From: Sodalis ligni
Lineage (GTDB): Bacteria > Pseudomonadota > Gammaproteobacteria > Enterobacterales > Enterobacteriaceae
NCBI RefSeq assembly: GCF_016865525.2
Contig: NZ_CP075169.1
Span: 4,464,337 to 4,528,336, forward strand
DNA: 64,000 bases
Direction of reading: 5' to 3'
Under the pieces are notes generated by a model. It was not told where the DNA came from and searched no databases. It saw only the letters and a list, made by a program, of their open reading frames with translations. The translations under genes were made by a program, and so were the position numbers. Positions 54,294 through 62,825 of this stretch are shown in pieces. Each line of letters opens with the position of its first letter. Positions within the stretch are counted from its first letter, which is position 1.

Positions 54294-56210
54294 TTAATAT
54301 TCCATGGAAGTCGTTATTTTGCCGCCGGCTCGGACTGTCATCGTTTTTTTCTCCCCGGTTTGACTGTTGACCATCGTCAATTCAATCAGGGTCTTGTTGT
54401 CCTTCATCGCGGTCGCAATAGCATCGGCAATCGCCTGGGAGGAATTGACGGTACCGGCGTTAATGGAAGGGACAGGGGCAATGCCTGGCGGTAAAGCCGT
54501 CGTGATATCTTTATCGATGATTCCCCCACCTCGCTGAGCCGGCAATATAGGTGGAATGGGAGTTATGTCAGACGGCGGCATAACCGTCGGTATTTCGTTA
54601 CCCGTATAATTTCCGTCCCGTTGCGCCGACAAAACCGTGGGATTACGTAGTCCGCTCCAACGGTTGTCATTGATAGCGGTATTGATGCCGTTCATGATGT
54701 CAAGAGGGTTATAGGGCTGCGTCCCGTTTTCATGCTGAATGATGGCAGTCATCAGTTTTTGCAAAACAACCGGGTCACTCAGATTTAGACGCTGACGCGG
54801 GTCGAAACCGGTTTGCTGTGACACGGCGTTGATATAAGCCTGTGTGTTATTCTCCTTGCTGGGTGCATAGGTATGGATGATCCCGTTCAAGGTGTTATTG
54901 CCGCGATCTCCGTATAGCATCAACTGTCTGGATAACGCGGCCAAGCCGTCATTCGGCGTGGCAAACGTCACAAAGCCGCCATTCTTTCCGGTACTGTTTG
55001 GCGCCGAACGCAAATTTCCTTGATTATTATTCCTTATCCCTAACGCATTACCTGCTGGCTGGCCCTGTGGGGAAGCGGGAGGAATGACAGACAACGTCTT
55101 CACATCCTGAAGCAACTGCATGGCCTGCTGGACCGGCCTGTAATAGCTGTCGATCTGTTTCATCAATTCGGGAGACGCATACCCCAGATACAAATCCGAT
55201 TTTTCTTTTAGAGATAACGTCTTTTTGAAATTCTCATCGCCATAGGCCTGGCGCAGCATATCCGCCTGTTTGCCGCCGTTATTGAATCCCATGATATTGC
55301 TCATGGTGACATTGTCGGGGCCATGGGTGATAAGCTGTTTCACCTCTTCCAGCGAATTTTTCACCAGTTCAGATTGACCTAGCCACGACTGGGTTTGCAT
55401 CAACATGCCGTCCCAAGACGAGGAGATCTGATTGATCTGCTCGCGGAACGCCATGGCATTCTGGATGTCCTGATTACTGAAAATCAGCCCGTCCCGCTGG
55501 GCCTGGTCTTTGAGCCGCTGTATTTCATCGCCGGACTGGCGCAAGTAGTTTAGCAGGTCAGGCGACAATCCCGCGGCATTGCCGAATACTGCCTGCAGCG
55601 CCGGCGATAGGTTATATAACCTGGAATGCATATCGTCGAGCAGCTTATTGACATCGGCCACGCCCTCTTTGGTTTTAGATATGCCGATGCCGTTAGAAGC
55701 CAGCAGCGCCAGAAAACTATTATCACGCCCCTGCACCGCTTCATTAGCACGCTGATAGAGCGAGGCGATAGAATTTTCCGCGTCGCTGCGGGTGGCGCCA
55801 TTTTCTATCATGGCGCCGGTCAATTGCTGAAAGGCACGGGTTGTCAGGCCGATATTTTTGGCGGTCGTCTGAATGCGGTAACCGCTTTCAGCAAAACCCA
55901 TTACGCCATTCTTAACAATGTTGATGACCTTAGCCACGCCGCCCAGGCCCACAGTCAGCCCGGTTACCATTTTCAGCGGCGGCACTATGTCACCAATGAA
56001 CTGCACGCCGTCCCGGGCGTTTTTTGCCATTCCCTGAAATTTATCACTCAGGGTAGACAGGCCGTCAACGGATTGCTGGCCGCCCAATTGCAGCCCGGTT
56101 TGGGTTTTATCCAGTGAAGGCAATAAATTCTGAACCGCCTCATGGATGCGCTGGAGTGATTCAGAGACCTGATCATCCGCCTTCAGCTCAAAATCAAATG
56201 AATTAGCCAC
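54294..56210 (-). CDS. Tail tape measure protein with a lysozyme-like domain
   Basis: A 638-residue protein starting at GTG 56210 (overlapping the chaperone stop). The first ~330 residues are helical tape-measure sequence with a hydrophobic segment (about 78-105: IVPPLKMVTGLTVGLGGVAKV). From about 395, GIRNNNQGNLRSAPNSTG and HENGTQPYNPLDIMNGIN form a muramidase-like domain of the P5/GIR-NNPGN type, which would open the peptidoglycan during DNA entry. It corresponds to Mu gp42. At 638 residues it predicts a tail of moderate length. Confidence 0.85.
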   Translation of the reverse strand: MANSFDFELKADDQVSESLQRIHEAVQNLLPSLDKTQTGLQLGGQQSVDGLSTLSDKFQGMAKNARDGVQFIGDIVPPLKMVTGLTVGLGGVAKVINIVKNGVMGFAESGYRIQTTAKNIGLTTRAFQQLTGAMIENGATRSDAENSIASLYQRANEAVQGRDNSFLALLASNGIGISKTKEGVADVNKLLDDMHSRLYNLSPALQAVFGNAAGLSPDLLNYLRQSGDEIQRLKDQAQRDGLIFSNQDIQNAMAFREQINQISSSWDGMLMQTQSWLGQSELVKNSLEEVKQLITHGPDNVTMSNIMGFNNGGKQADMLRQAYGDENFKKTLSLKEKSDLYLGYASPELMKQIDSYYRPVQQAMQLLQDVKTLSVIPPASPQGQPAGNALGIRNNNQGNLRSAPNSTGKNGGFVTFATPNDGLAALSRQLMLYGDRGNNTLNGIIHTYAPSKENNTQAYINAVSQQTGFDPRQRLNLSDPVVLQKLMTAIIQHENGTQPYNPLDIMNGINTAINDNRWSGLRNPTVLSAQRDGNYTGNEIPTVMPPSDITPIPPILPAQRGGGIIDKDITTALPPGIAPVPSINAGTVNSSQAIADAIATAMKDNKTLIELTMVNSQTGEKKTMTVRAGGKITTSMEY

Positions 56211-56627
56211 CCGATGCCCTCGCCTTATTGATCCTTTCGGCCTGTTCCGCCCACCAGCGCAAACTCCGCCAGGTCAGGGACCATGTTTCCTGGGGCCCCC
56301 AATGGTAATAAAATGCCACATCAGCAATCAATTCCCGCCAGCGTCCGCCGTCGGGGAGTAGTTCAAAAAACCCAGCAGATACCCCTCACAGGATTTGTAA
56401 TCGGTGAAGGCCATTTTTTTTACCACTTCGCGCGGCACGCCGGCCAGCAGCGCAATGAGTAAACCCATTGCACTAAGCGCCCCGGCCTTAGCCTGCTCGT
56501 CGTAGAATTGCTGCACCTGCAACAGCGTTGGTTCGCAAAGATCCACCACCTCCCAGGTTTGTTTGCCGCTGTTGTCCGAAATGGGTTTGACCAGCGTGAT
56601 GGTTTTGCTTCTTTCCAGTTCCGCCAT
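56203..56627 (-). CDS. Tail assembly chaperone, -1 frameshift product (gp41-42 / E-E')
   Basis: Two overlapping frames make one protein pair. The zero-frame product (56627-56328, 99 residues, ATG with GGAG upstream) has the tail assembly chaperone E-like sequence SKTITLVKPI..LTLLQVQQFYDEQ-type core and ends TADAGGN. At 56373-56367 the minus strand reads C TGG-free CTG GGT TTT TTG, containing the slippery heptamer G-GGT-TTT. After a -1 slip the frame continues through WRELIADVAFYYHWGPQETW and SLRWWAEQAERINKARASGG to TAA at 56203. Such programmed frameshifting is conserved in P2, Mu and lambda tail chaperones. The longer product would have about 141 residues. Confidence 0.82.
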
Positions 56628-56629
56628 GA

Positions 56630-56998
56630 TCAATTCTCCGTGACCGAGCCGCCTTCCCAGCGGATGTCGGCTGTTGCTTCAGTGGAATCCACTTCCTGCG
56701 TATTAACCGCCCACATGCCGGAACCGATGATGGTTTTCCCGTTCGCCAGTTCTGCCACCACCGTCACATTGGTTTGGCCGTTGAAATCACTGATTGACGT
56801 GCCGCCGCTATCCCGGATTTGGCAGGAAATATACGGTGCGTTGGGCGTTTCCTTATAGCCATGTACCCCGTCCATGCCGGTCAGGGTGTCGCGTTTGACG
56901 GTCGAAGGGCTGTATTTAAACGCCCCCGCCACCATGATGGTGATGCCGTCGCAGGTCACATACGCGGTGCCCGCAAGGCGGTTTGATGTATCTGCCAT
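56630..56998 (-). CDS. Tail tube protein (Mu gpM-like)
   Basis: A 122-residue protein matching the phage tail tube family of Mu-like phages. The N-terminal RLAGTAYVTCDGITIMVAG and the segment KRDTLTGMDGVHGYKETPNAPYISC are typical. It follows the sheath gene by 10 bases. Its stop overlaps the GATC just before the chaperone start. Confidence 0.9.
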   Translation of the reverse strand: MADTSNRLAGTAYVTCDGITIMVAGAFKYSPSTVKRDTLTGMDGVHGYKETPNAPYISCQIRDSGGTSISDFNGQTNVTVVAELANGKTIIGSGMWAVNTQEVDSTEATADIRWEGGSVTEN

Positions 56999-57007
56999 GA
57001 ATTCCCC

Positions 57008-58498
57008 TTATGCCGTCGGTTGCAGGCGGAACTGATTGAGCAGCGCGAAAATGCGCAGCTGATTGATTAACGTGCCATCCCACAACACGTCTACCCTGTT
57101 TGGGTTGCCGGCGTTCTGCTCGACTATCAGCCCGGCGGCGAACGCCGCGGAGTCCTGCACATAGCCGCCATATTCCAAGGTGGTGTATTGAGCGATGAGC
57201 TCGGCGCGGATGGTATTCGGCGTCACAATCGCGGAACCGGCCGCAAACCGCGTGCCGTTGGCCGCCAGCTTCATCCGGGCAAATTTAGAGGTTATCTGCG
57301 TGCGAATATAGCGGGTGACATACATCAGCAAAAACAACGTTTCCACCTGCAGGTAACTGTCATCGGCATCGCCGTATTTGTTGGTCTGGTAGGTCGTGAT
57401 GATGTTTTCGATCTGGACCGTGCCGTCATCGGCCACCGTCACCGTGGATATCCCGCTATACAGCAGATTGTTGCGTTCAGTCAGCGTGAAGCGGGATGCC
57501 AGCGGCGGCGCCAGGACACCGGCAACCGTCAGGGTTTGCAGCGGACGGCCAGGGTCATTACGCAGGCTGCCGGCAATCGCCCCATAGACGGCCGCCGACC
57601 AAATGTATGCTGGGGTCGGTGAGTCATAAATCCCCACAAGGGAGGCATGCTGATCATTACGCAATTCGCCGGCGGCGGTCAGTTGGCCGTAGGTTCCGGC
57701 CAGTACGCCGAGGGCATGGCCGTATAGCTGGGATGCGTAGCTCCAGCGCCCGGTGGTGTCCGATAGGAAGGTTTTTACCGCATCCAATGACGTAGTATCG
57801 GTATAGGGGTTGACGATGAAATCAAACGTCTGATCCCCCAGGTTCGCCAGGGCGTCGGTCAGGTCCGGGGAGCCAGCGCCGGCACTCATCGGCGTGAAGG
57901 TCAGGACCAGTCCGTCAGGGATCGCTTCGCCGCCGGCGCTGCCCTGATAATTCAGGCGAATATCGATGCCATTGCCGTGCGCACCTTTGTTTTTGGCCGT
58001 CAGCGTCACAATGGCGGCGGCGGCCTCCGCGGTAACCGGCAGGGAGGTGGCGGCGTTGATGGCGGCGGCCAGGGCGGCCGCGATATCCGCCACAACGTCG
58101 GTGGCCACAACTGAAATCTGAACGCGCGTCCCGGCGATATACAGCGAAATGATGCCGGTAGCGGATGCCGGACTGGTCACGGTAATTTTGCCAGCCGCGG
58201 CAACCATGTCCTCATCGTCAGCCAGGGGCAGCAGATAAATTTTGCCGGCAGTGTCGTTGGCTACATAGGCCGCCATGAGATTATGCAGCATCGAACCGGA
58301 GCCAAATAATCCAGCCACAGCTGCGGGCGATGAGGCAATGATCGGCGTGTTGGCGCTGACAGGCGTTGCCCCGGTCATCTGCCCGATAATCAGCGTCCGC
58401 TGGGTCGCGGTTGCGGTATTGGCCTGCGAATTGTCGAACTCGGCATAAAACAGCGGGGTTCGCAGGTTGGTAGGGATTGTACTGAACGGGATCGGCAT
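57008..58498 (-). CDS. Tail sheath protein (Mu gpL)
   Basis: A 496-residue contractile sheath protein. Segments such as PIPFSTIPTNLRTPLFYAEFDNSQAN, GQMTGATPVSANTPIIASS and the C-terminal LIVEQNAGNPNRVDVLWDGTLINQLRIFALLNQFRL belong to the Mu L family. It marks the phage as a myovirus type. The start ATG overlaps the preceding stop (TAATG). Confidence 0.94.
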   Translation of the reverse strand: MPIPFSTIPTNLRTPLFYAEFDNSQANTATATQRTLIIGQMTGATPVSANTPIIASSPAAVAGLFGSGSMLHNLMAAYVANDTAGKIYLLPLADDEDMVAAAGKITVTSPASATGIISLYIAGTRVQISVVATDVVADIAAALAAAINAATSLPVTAEAAAAIVTLTAKNKGAHGNGIDIRLNYQGSAGGEAIPDGLVLTFTPMSAGAGSPDLTDALANLGDQTFDFIVNPYTDTTSLDAVKTFLSDTTGRWSYASQLYGHALGVLAGTYGQLTAAGELRNDQHASLVGIYDSPTPAYIWSAAVYGAIAGSLRNDPGRPLQTLTVAGVLAPPLASRFTLTERNNLLYSGISTVTVADDGTVQIENIITTYQTNKYGDADDSYLQVETLFLLMYVTRYIRTQITSKFARMKLAANGTRFAAGSAIVTPNTIRAELIAQYTTLEYGGYVQDSAAFAAGLIVEQNAGNPNRVDVLWDGTLINQLRIFALLNQFRLQPTA

Positions 58499-58719
58499 TA
58501 TTTTTTATCCTCCACTACCGTATTGGCCGGGGCCGGGTTGGCGGCGATTACTGCGGCCGCCGGGGTAGTTACTGTCGCGGTCGGCATTATTGATACATCC
58601 TCGTCGCGCAGCCGGCGGCGCCAGAAACTGTTATCCGGCACTTCCGCCCCGGATTCAGGCAATAGCGAGCCTTTAACCGGGTCGCGAACGGCGCGCCCGG
58701 GATTGGGTTTCACAAACAT
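58498..58719 (-). CDS. Small phage protein, DUF2635 (Mu gp38-like)
   Basis: A 73-residue protein of DUF2635: FVKPNPGRAVRDPVKGSLLPESGAEVP and WRRRLRDEDV are the family core. A 25-residue Ala/Pro-rich tail follows. It is encoded just before the sheath, as in Mu-like phages. Function unknown. Confidence 0.85.
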   Translation of the reverse strand: MFVKPNPGRAVRDPVKGSLLPESGAEVPDNSFWRRRLRDEDVSIMPTATVTTPAAAVIAANPAPANTVVEDKK

Positions 58720-58733
58720 GGGTTACTCCAGAT

Positions 58734-59279
58734 TTATTGGGGCAGGTCTACCGTCACCACAGTTTCGGTGGTGCCGTCAGGCATTTTGATGGTGGTGTCG
58801 ATGCCGGCCAGCGGCACAGATTCGACCGGATAAAAATCCTCCGGCCCCTGGTAATATTCGATATCCAGTTCGTAGAGCATCTGGGCCGTATGGCCCTCGC
58901 CGCTGGCGCTGACGTCTATCGTGGATCGGATAGATTTAAACTGTTGGGTTTGCCGGGTCAGATCGTAACTGTTAATGACTGCCCGCTCTACCTGTTCGCG
59001 CAACGCCTCCAGGGCGATTTCGGCCTTCTTTGCCCCATCGTCGTCCGTTGCGCTATCCAGCGCCTGCAGCAGTCCGGTAATGCGCACCGTCGTGACCGTA
59101 GTGAACTGCGGGGCGTTCCGGCCCAGAGAGTGCTTTTCCTCAAAGGGTGTTTGCACCAGGAGCGCCGGGTACATATCTGCGCTGGTCGCCCAGTCACGCG
59201 GGGAGTAAACCCGGTCACCGGCATCCGTTTTCCCTGTTAACGCGGCAATCACCAGGCCGCGCACCATTGCAGAATTCAT
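58734..59279 (-). CDS. Mu gp37-like protein, probable tail terminator
   Basis: ATG 59279 (MNSAMVRGLVIAALTGKTDAG) gives 181 residues; an open extension upstream to 59309 overlaps the previous gene and is rejected. The segments RVYSPRDWATSADMYPALLVQTP and LYELDIEYYQGPEDFYPV fit the Mu gp37 family. Its place between the head-tail joining gene and the sheath suggests a tail terminator; that role is inferred. Confidence 0.78.
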   Translation of the reverse strand: MNSAMVRGLVIAALTGKTDAGDRVYSPRDWATSADMYPALLVQTPFEEKHSLGRNAPQFTTVTTVRITGLLQALDSATDDDGAKKAEIALEALREQVERAVINSYDLTRQTQQFKSIRSTIDVSASGEGHTAQMLYELDIEYYQGPEDFYPVESVPLAGIDTTIKMPDGTTETVVTVDLPQ

Positions 59280-59608
59280 GATGAGGTCCTGTTGAGCAGC
59301 AGTTTGCAACCGCCGTGGCTGTCGAGCTGTATATCTTTGACGACAAAAACTGTATCGACGCGATAGACATAGAGACGATCGCCTCTTGCCGGCGGCGAGA
59401 CAAAAACTGCGTCTCTCACCCCCAGCACCGGCAGCGTGGTGTTGATGGTGGGATCGTCCGGGTCGAGCGGCTCAACATCCCGCGTATAGGCCCGGTCGAA
59501 AATCCCGGTAATGTCATAGGCTGCGCTGCCGGCGGGCCGGTAGTTCACCGGCTCCCCGAAAACCTCTTGCAGGGGAGCCAGGAGGTTAATATCCCAATCA
59601 ATGCCCAT
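59276..59608 (-). CDS. Head-tail joining protein (lambda gpFII-like)
   Basis: A 110-residue protein. The C-terminal plan (RGDRLYVYRVDTVFVVKDIQLDSHGGCKLLLNR) resembles lambda gpFII, which caps the filled head and receives the tail. It is the hinge between the lambda-type and Mu-type modules. It overlaps the next gene by 4 bases. Confidence 0.78.
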   Translation of the reverse strand: MGIDWDINLLAPLQEVFGEPVNYRPAGSAAYDITGIFDRAYTRDVEPLDPDDPTINTTLPVLGVRDAVFVSPPARGDRLYVYRVDTVFVVKDIQLDSHGGCKLLLNRTSS

Positions 59609-59610
59609 GG

Positions 59611-59871
59611 TTATGCCTTGGTTTCAACCGGGCCCTGAACAGTGGTGTTATCCAGGGTGGAAACCGACACGGCTGCCGGTTGTTCCGCGGCGGCGGCCTG
59701 CAATGATTCCCGCGTCGCGACAAAACCGGCTTTGATGAGATGAGCGGCAGACGCCTCATCCAAAGTGATGAGAGCGTTCTGTTGGTATTTGGTGCCGTTG
59801 TGGTACACGGTTTTACCCTTCAGTACCACAGCTTCGACCGTTTTGGTTGCATCTTCAGTAATTTTAGACAT
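59611..59871 (-). CDS. Small phage structural-region protein
   Basis: An 86-residue protein lying between the capsid and FII-like genes. KGKTVYHNGTKYQQNALITLDEASAAHLIKAGFV resembles small conserved phage head-module proteins of unknown function; the Ala/Val tail is low complexity. Its start overlaps the capsid stop by one base. Confidence 0.72.
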   Translation of the reverse strand: MSKITEDATKTVEAVVLKGKTVYHNGTKYQQNALITLDEASAAHLIKAGFVATRESLQAAAAEQPAAVSVSTLDNTTVQGPVETKA

Positions 59872-60917
59872 TACGCCACCACCTTAGCGCACAGCGAGGC
59901 GTTAACCCGGCTGGGGATAACAATCGGCGCAGATTGCATCATCAGATAGCGCTGGGCCGGGTCGGGCATTACCCATGTTTTTGGCGCATAAGACATCGGG
60001 CCATAATTGAATGCCGGATCCAGAATAACGCCAAATGCACGCGTCCCCATCAAACCAGCGCCGCACATAATGACTGCGCCGTCCACCAGCATAGGTTGTT
60101 CTGTGTCGGTGGCATCCAGGTACCAATCGTTGTACAGCCACAGGTCAAAGTTACCCCAACGACCTTTATACACTGCGCCTTTTTCGTTCTGCGCTGCAGG
60201 GTTGATCTGGTTACCGAACGGAGACAGCAACGGGAACGAAATGGCGGTATCCTTAATAGAGGTATCCAGGCGGAACGCAAGCCATGACTTGGGGGTGAAA
60301 ATCAGATCGGTGGCATTGGCGCCTGATTTCTGCAAGTAAAGCACCTGCCAAGTTTCGATATTACTCGACGGCAAAATGTTGGTTGTCCCTGCCTCCACCG
60401 CTGTCGGCCACAGACTGGCGCCGCTCAGCGCAATAGTCAGTGCGCTATCGCGGCCAAAATCGACCACGGTAGTTTCGTATCCGTCGCCCGTAACCGTCAC
60501 CATTGCGCTTTGCAGCGCCTGTGCTGCCATCCATTCCAGACGGCGATTGAGCATATCAATCTGATCCGCCATTTCGAATTGGATGTTGATCATCTCGCGT
60601 TCGGCCGCGGTATATTCACCGCCAATACGCTCACCGATTTGCCGGCGCACCGGTTTGCGCAGATCGGGGGCGCGTTTATCCTTGATGTAGGGCGGTTTAA
60701 AGGTATTGGTCTGGTAGCGACGGCTTTCCACCAACTTACCTTCGACCAATGGCGAGCAGAACGGCGCCATCCGGCGCAGACCGACATCGACGTCGATGGA
60801 AACGAACTCTGTCTCGCTGGTTACCACATTGGGAAAAAACCGGTCCAGCAGCCAATTCTGGGAGGTTTTCAGATTGGGGATCAACTGTACCAGTTGGTCA
60901 GTATCAAAAATATTCAT
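59871..60917 (-). CDS. Major capsid protein (lambda gpE family)
   Basis: A 348-residue homologue of lambda gpE. Typical segments are LKTSQNWLLDRFFPNVVTSETEFVSIDVDVGLRRMAPF at the N-terminus, the E-loop region with TNTFKPPYIKDKRAPD, and GQRWGNFDLWLY-like (YKGRWGNFDLWLYNDWYLD) near the end. It forms the HK97-fold shell together with gpD. Length matches gpE (341). Confidence 0.94.
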   Translation of the reverse strand: MNIFDTDQLVQLIPNLKTSQNWLLDRFFPNVVTSETEFVSIDVDVGLRRMAPFCSPLVEGKLVESRRYQTNTFKPPYIKDKRAPDLRKPVRRQIGERIGGEYTAAEREMINIQFEMADQIDMLNRRLEWMAAQALQSAMVTVTGDGYETTVVDFGRDSALTIALSGASLWPTAVEAGTTNILPSSNIETWQVLYLQKSGANATDLIFTPKSWLAFRLDTSIKDTAISFPLLSPFGNQINPAAQNEKGAVYKGRWGNFDLWLYNDWYLDATDTEQPMLVDGAVIMCGAGLMGTRAFGVILDPAFNYGPMSYAPKTWVMPDPAQRYLMMQSAPIVIPSRVNASLCAKVVA

Positions 60918-60996
60918 AGGGTTCTCGCAACAAATAGACGCACGAAAGCCTCCGGCGGACGCCGGATAGCGTTTGAAAAATTAATCGGTTACGGGC

Positions 60997-61407
60997 TTAC
61001 AGTGACGCGGGCGCCTGAATGGAGTCGCGCAGGAATATGCCCAGTGGACGAAACGCGGGTTTGAGCGTGGTCACAGTCCAGCTGGCATCGAATGTCAGGC
61101 GGTTTTGATTAAACTCGCCCATCAGATACACGCCGCCAGTGACATCTGCAGCGGTGGCGTCCACGTCATCCGCTAAAATAGCGCTCGGGTTTTGGCTGCC
61201 ATCGGTAGCGGTTTTTACGGACGCGATGTATTTACCGGATGCGGTGATTACACCCAGAACAGTACCGCGCTTATACACGCCCCCCATCAGGATGGTCACG
61301 GTATCCGTGACCAGTTGAAGGGGTCCCGATACCAACTGATCCGGGATGAACGTATCCTGGCGAGCGCTGGGCTGCCAGGAATTATCGCCAAATTGATTAA
61401 CTGACAT
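60997..61407 (-). CDS. Head decoration protein (lambda gpD family)
   Basis: A 136-residue gpD-type protein. The LVTDTVTILMGGVYKRGTVLGVIT and GVYLMGEFNQNRLTF segments fit the trimeric decoration protein that stabilises expanded heads. It is followed by an ~80-base gap and the capsid gene, as in lambda D-E. Confidence 0.9.
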   Translation of the reverse strand: MSVNQFGDNSWQPSARQDTFIPDQLVSGPLQLVTDTVTILMGGVYKRGTVLGVITASGKYIASVKTATDGSQNPSAILADDVDATAADVTGGVYLMGEFNQNRLTFDASWTVTTLKPAFRPLGIFLRDSIQAPASL

Positions 61408-61964
61408 TATTTATTCCCCACTGCCTGGTTGTAGAGGCTGGCTGCCTGATTGACCAGCGCCGATTTGCCATTTGATCCACCGTCAGCTCCCACGGTAGTG
61501 TTGGGGACCTGCTCCATGCGTTCATCGAGACTGCGCCGTCCGGGCTTAGTCTCCAGAGCAGAACTGGCGAGAACACCAATCGCAGCTTTAGCCGGCATAT
61601 TGGTATTAAAAGCCAAAGATGCGGCTAATGACGGGCGACCGGCGGCATGCTGGCTGGCGAAGATGGCGGCGCAGCGGTCACGTTCGGCCTTGCGACCTTT
61701 TTTGACGTCCTTTTTCTCATCCTTGTCTTCGTCGTCATCCTCTTCAGCATCGGGATCGTCGCCGCTGTCATCATCGTCGCCATCGTCGGCACCTTTTTTC
61801 CCCTCTTTCTTGTTGTCGTCGTCCTCCTCACAACAATCGTCGCCGTCCTTTTTTTTGTCATCCTCAGCCTTACGGGCCTTTTTGCCTTTTTCCTTGTCGT
61901 CCTCATCCTCTTCGGATGCAGACGAAGCGCGGCCCAGTAGGTGTGAAAAATTAAGAAATGCCAT
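61407..61964 (-). CDS. Acidic capsid scaffold-like protein
   Basis: 185 residues. Residues 17-95 are almost only D, E and K (EEDEDDKEKGKKARKAEDDK and similar), with two cysteines. The rest (RDRCAAIFASQHAAGRPSLAASLAFNTNMPAKAAIGVL) matches the C-terminal end of S49-protease/scaffold proteins (Nu3-like). Here it is a separate gene, right after the protease (2-base gap). It probably scaffolds the procapsid. Confidence 0.75.
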   Translation of the reverse strand: MAFLNFSHLLGRASSASEEDEDDKEKGKKARKAEDDKKKDGDDCCEEDDDNKKEGKKGADDGDDDDSGDDPDAEEDDDEDKDEKKDVKKGRKAERDRCAAIFASQHAAGRPSLAASLAFNTNMPAKAAIGVLASSALETKPGRRSLDERMEQVPNTTVGADGGSNGKSALVNQAASLYNQAVGNK

Positions 61965-61966
61965 TG

Positions 61967-62825
61967 TTACTCTCCAGATTGTTTTAACAGGTGCCGGAAT
62001 GCGGCGTCCGGGGTCATGACCATATCGGCCAGGCCCAATTCAACGCCGGCCGCCGACATAAAACAGGCCGCCTGCGTATCTCGGATGGTTTTTTCAGATA
62101 TCCCGCGGTTGCGGGCGACGGTGCTCACAAACAATCGGCCGATTTCATCGACATCCGACTGTATGGCCTCGCGGGCGGTGTCGGACAGCTCAACGTAGGG
62201 GTTTCCCTCGTATTTCCGGTCGCCATAAGTGATGATGGTGACCTGCAGCCCGTCGCTCTTAATCTTCTGCGACCAGTCAACATGCATCACAATGACGCCG
62301 ACCGAGCCCACTCCGCCGGTGCGCGGCACACAGATGCAATCCGCGGCGCTGGCCAGGGCATAGGCGGCGGAATAGGCGTTCTCGGTCAGGATGGCGTGTA
62401 TCGGTTTATCGCCACGGGATTTGTAAATGGTGTCCACCAGGTCGAAACAGCCCGCCACCTCACCGCCCGGGGAGTCAATATCCAGGCAGATGCCCTTAAC
62501 GTCGGGGTCATATAGGGCGGCCAGGAAACTCTGTCGGATGCCGTCATAGCCAGTCATGCCGCTGTAGGGCCGGAGTGAGCCGAGTTTTGCACCAGCGTGC
62601 CTTGGATAGGATCACTGCGATGCCCTCTACCAGCTCATAACCGGTATCACTGCCCTTTTTACGGCTGAACGAGTCAACCTCATCGTCGCCCCAGACGGAA
62701 GCTGATTTGATTTGGGTAATGCCGAACCGCTCAGATAGCGCCGCCATAACCACTTCGGCTTTGAGCGGGTGAATGGCCAGCGGCACATTAAATAGCCGCT
62801 GGGCCAGGTGTGGTAAATTAATCAT
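61967..62825 (-). pseudogene. Prohead S49 protease (lambda gpC-like), two frameshifts
   Basis: gpC-type proteases process the prohead. The N-terminal part MINLPHLAQRLFNVPLAIHPLKAE (62825) runs to about VEGIAVI. Then ATCCTATCC (for ATCCCTATCC) and GTGCAAAACTC (for a sequence with one more base before AAACTC) are two one-base losses about 25 bases apart near 62580-62615. The expected QGTLV..LGSLRPYSGMTGYDG joins the third frame, which is open to 61967 and contains DIDSPGGEV, the catalytic Ser in ENAYSAAYALASAAD and the Lys region. Corrected length is about 287 residues. Internal initiation at ATG 62557 could give 196 residues with the Ser but without the N-terminus. Confidence 0.83.
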
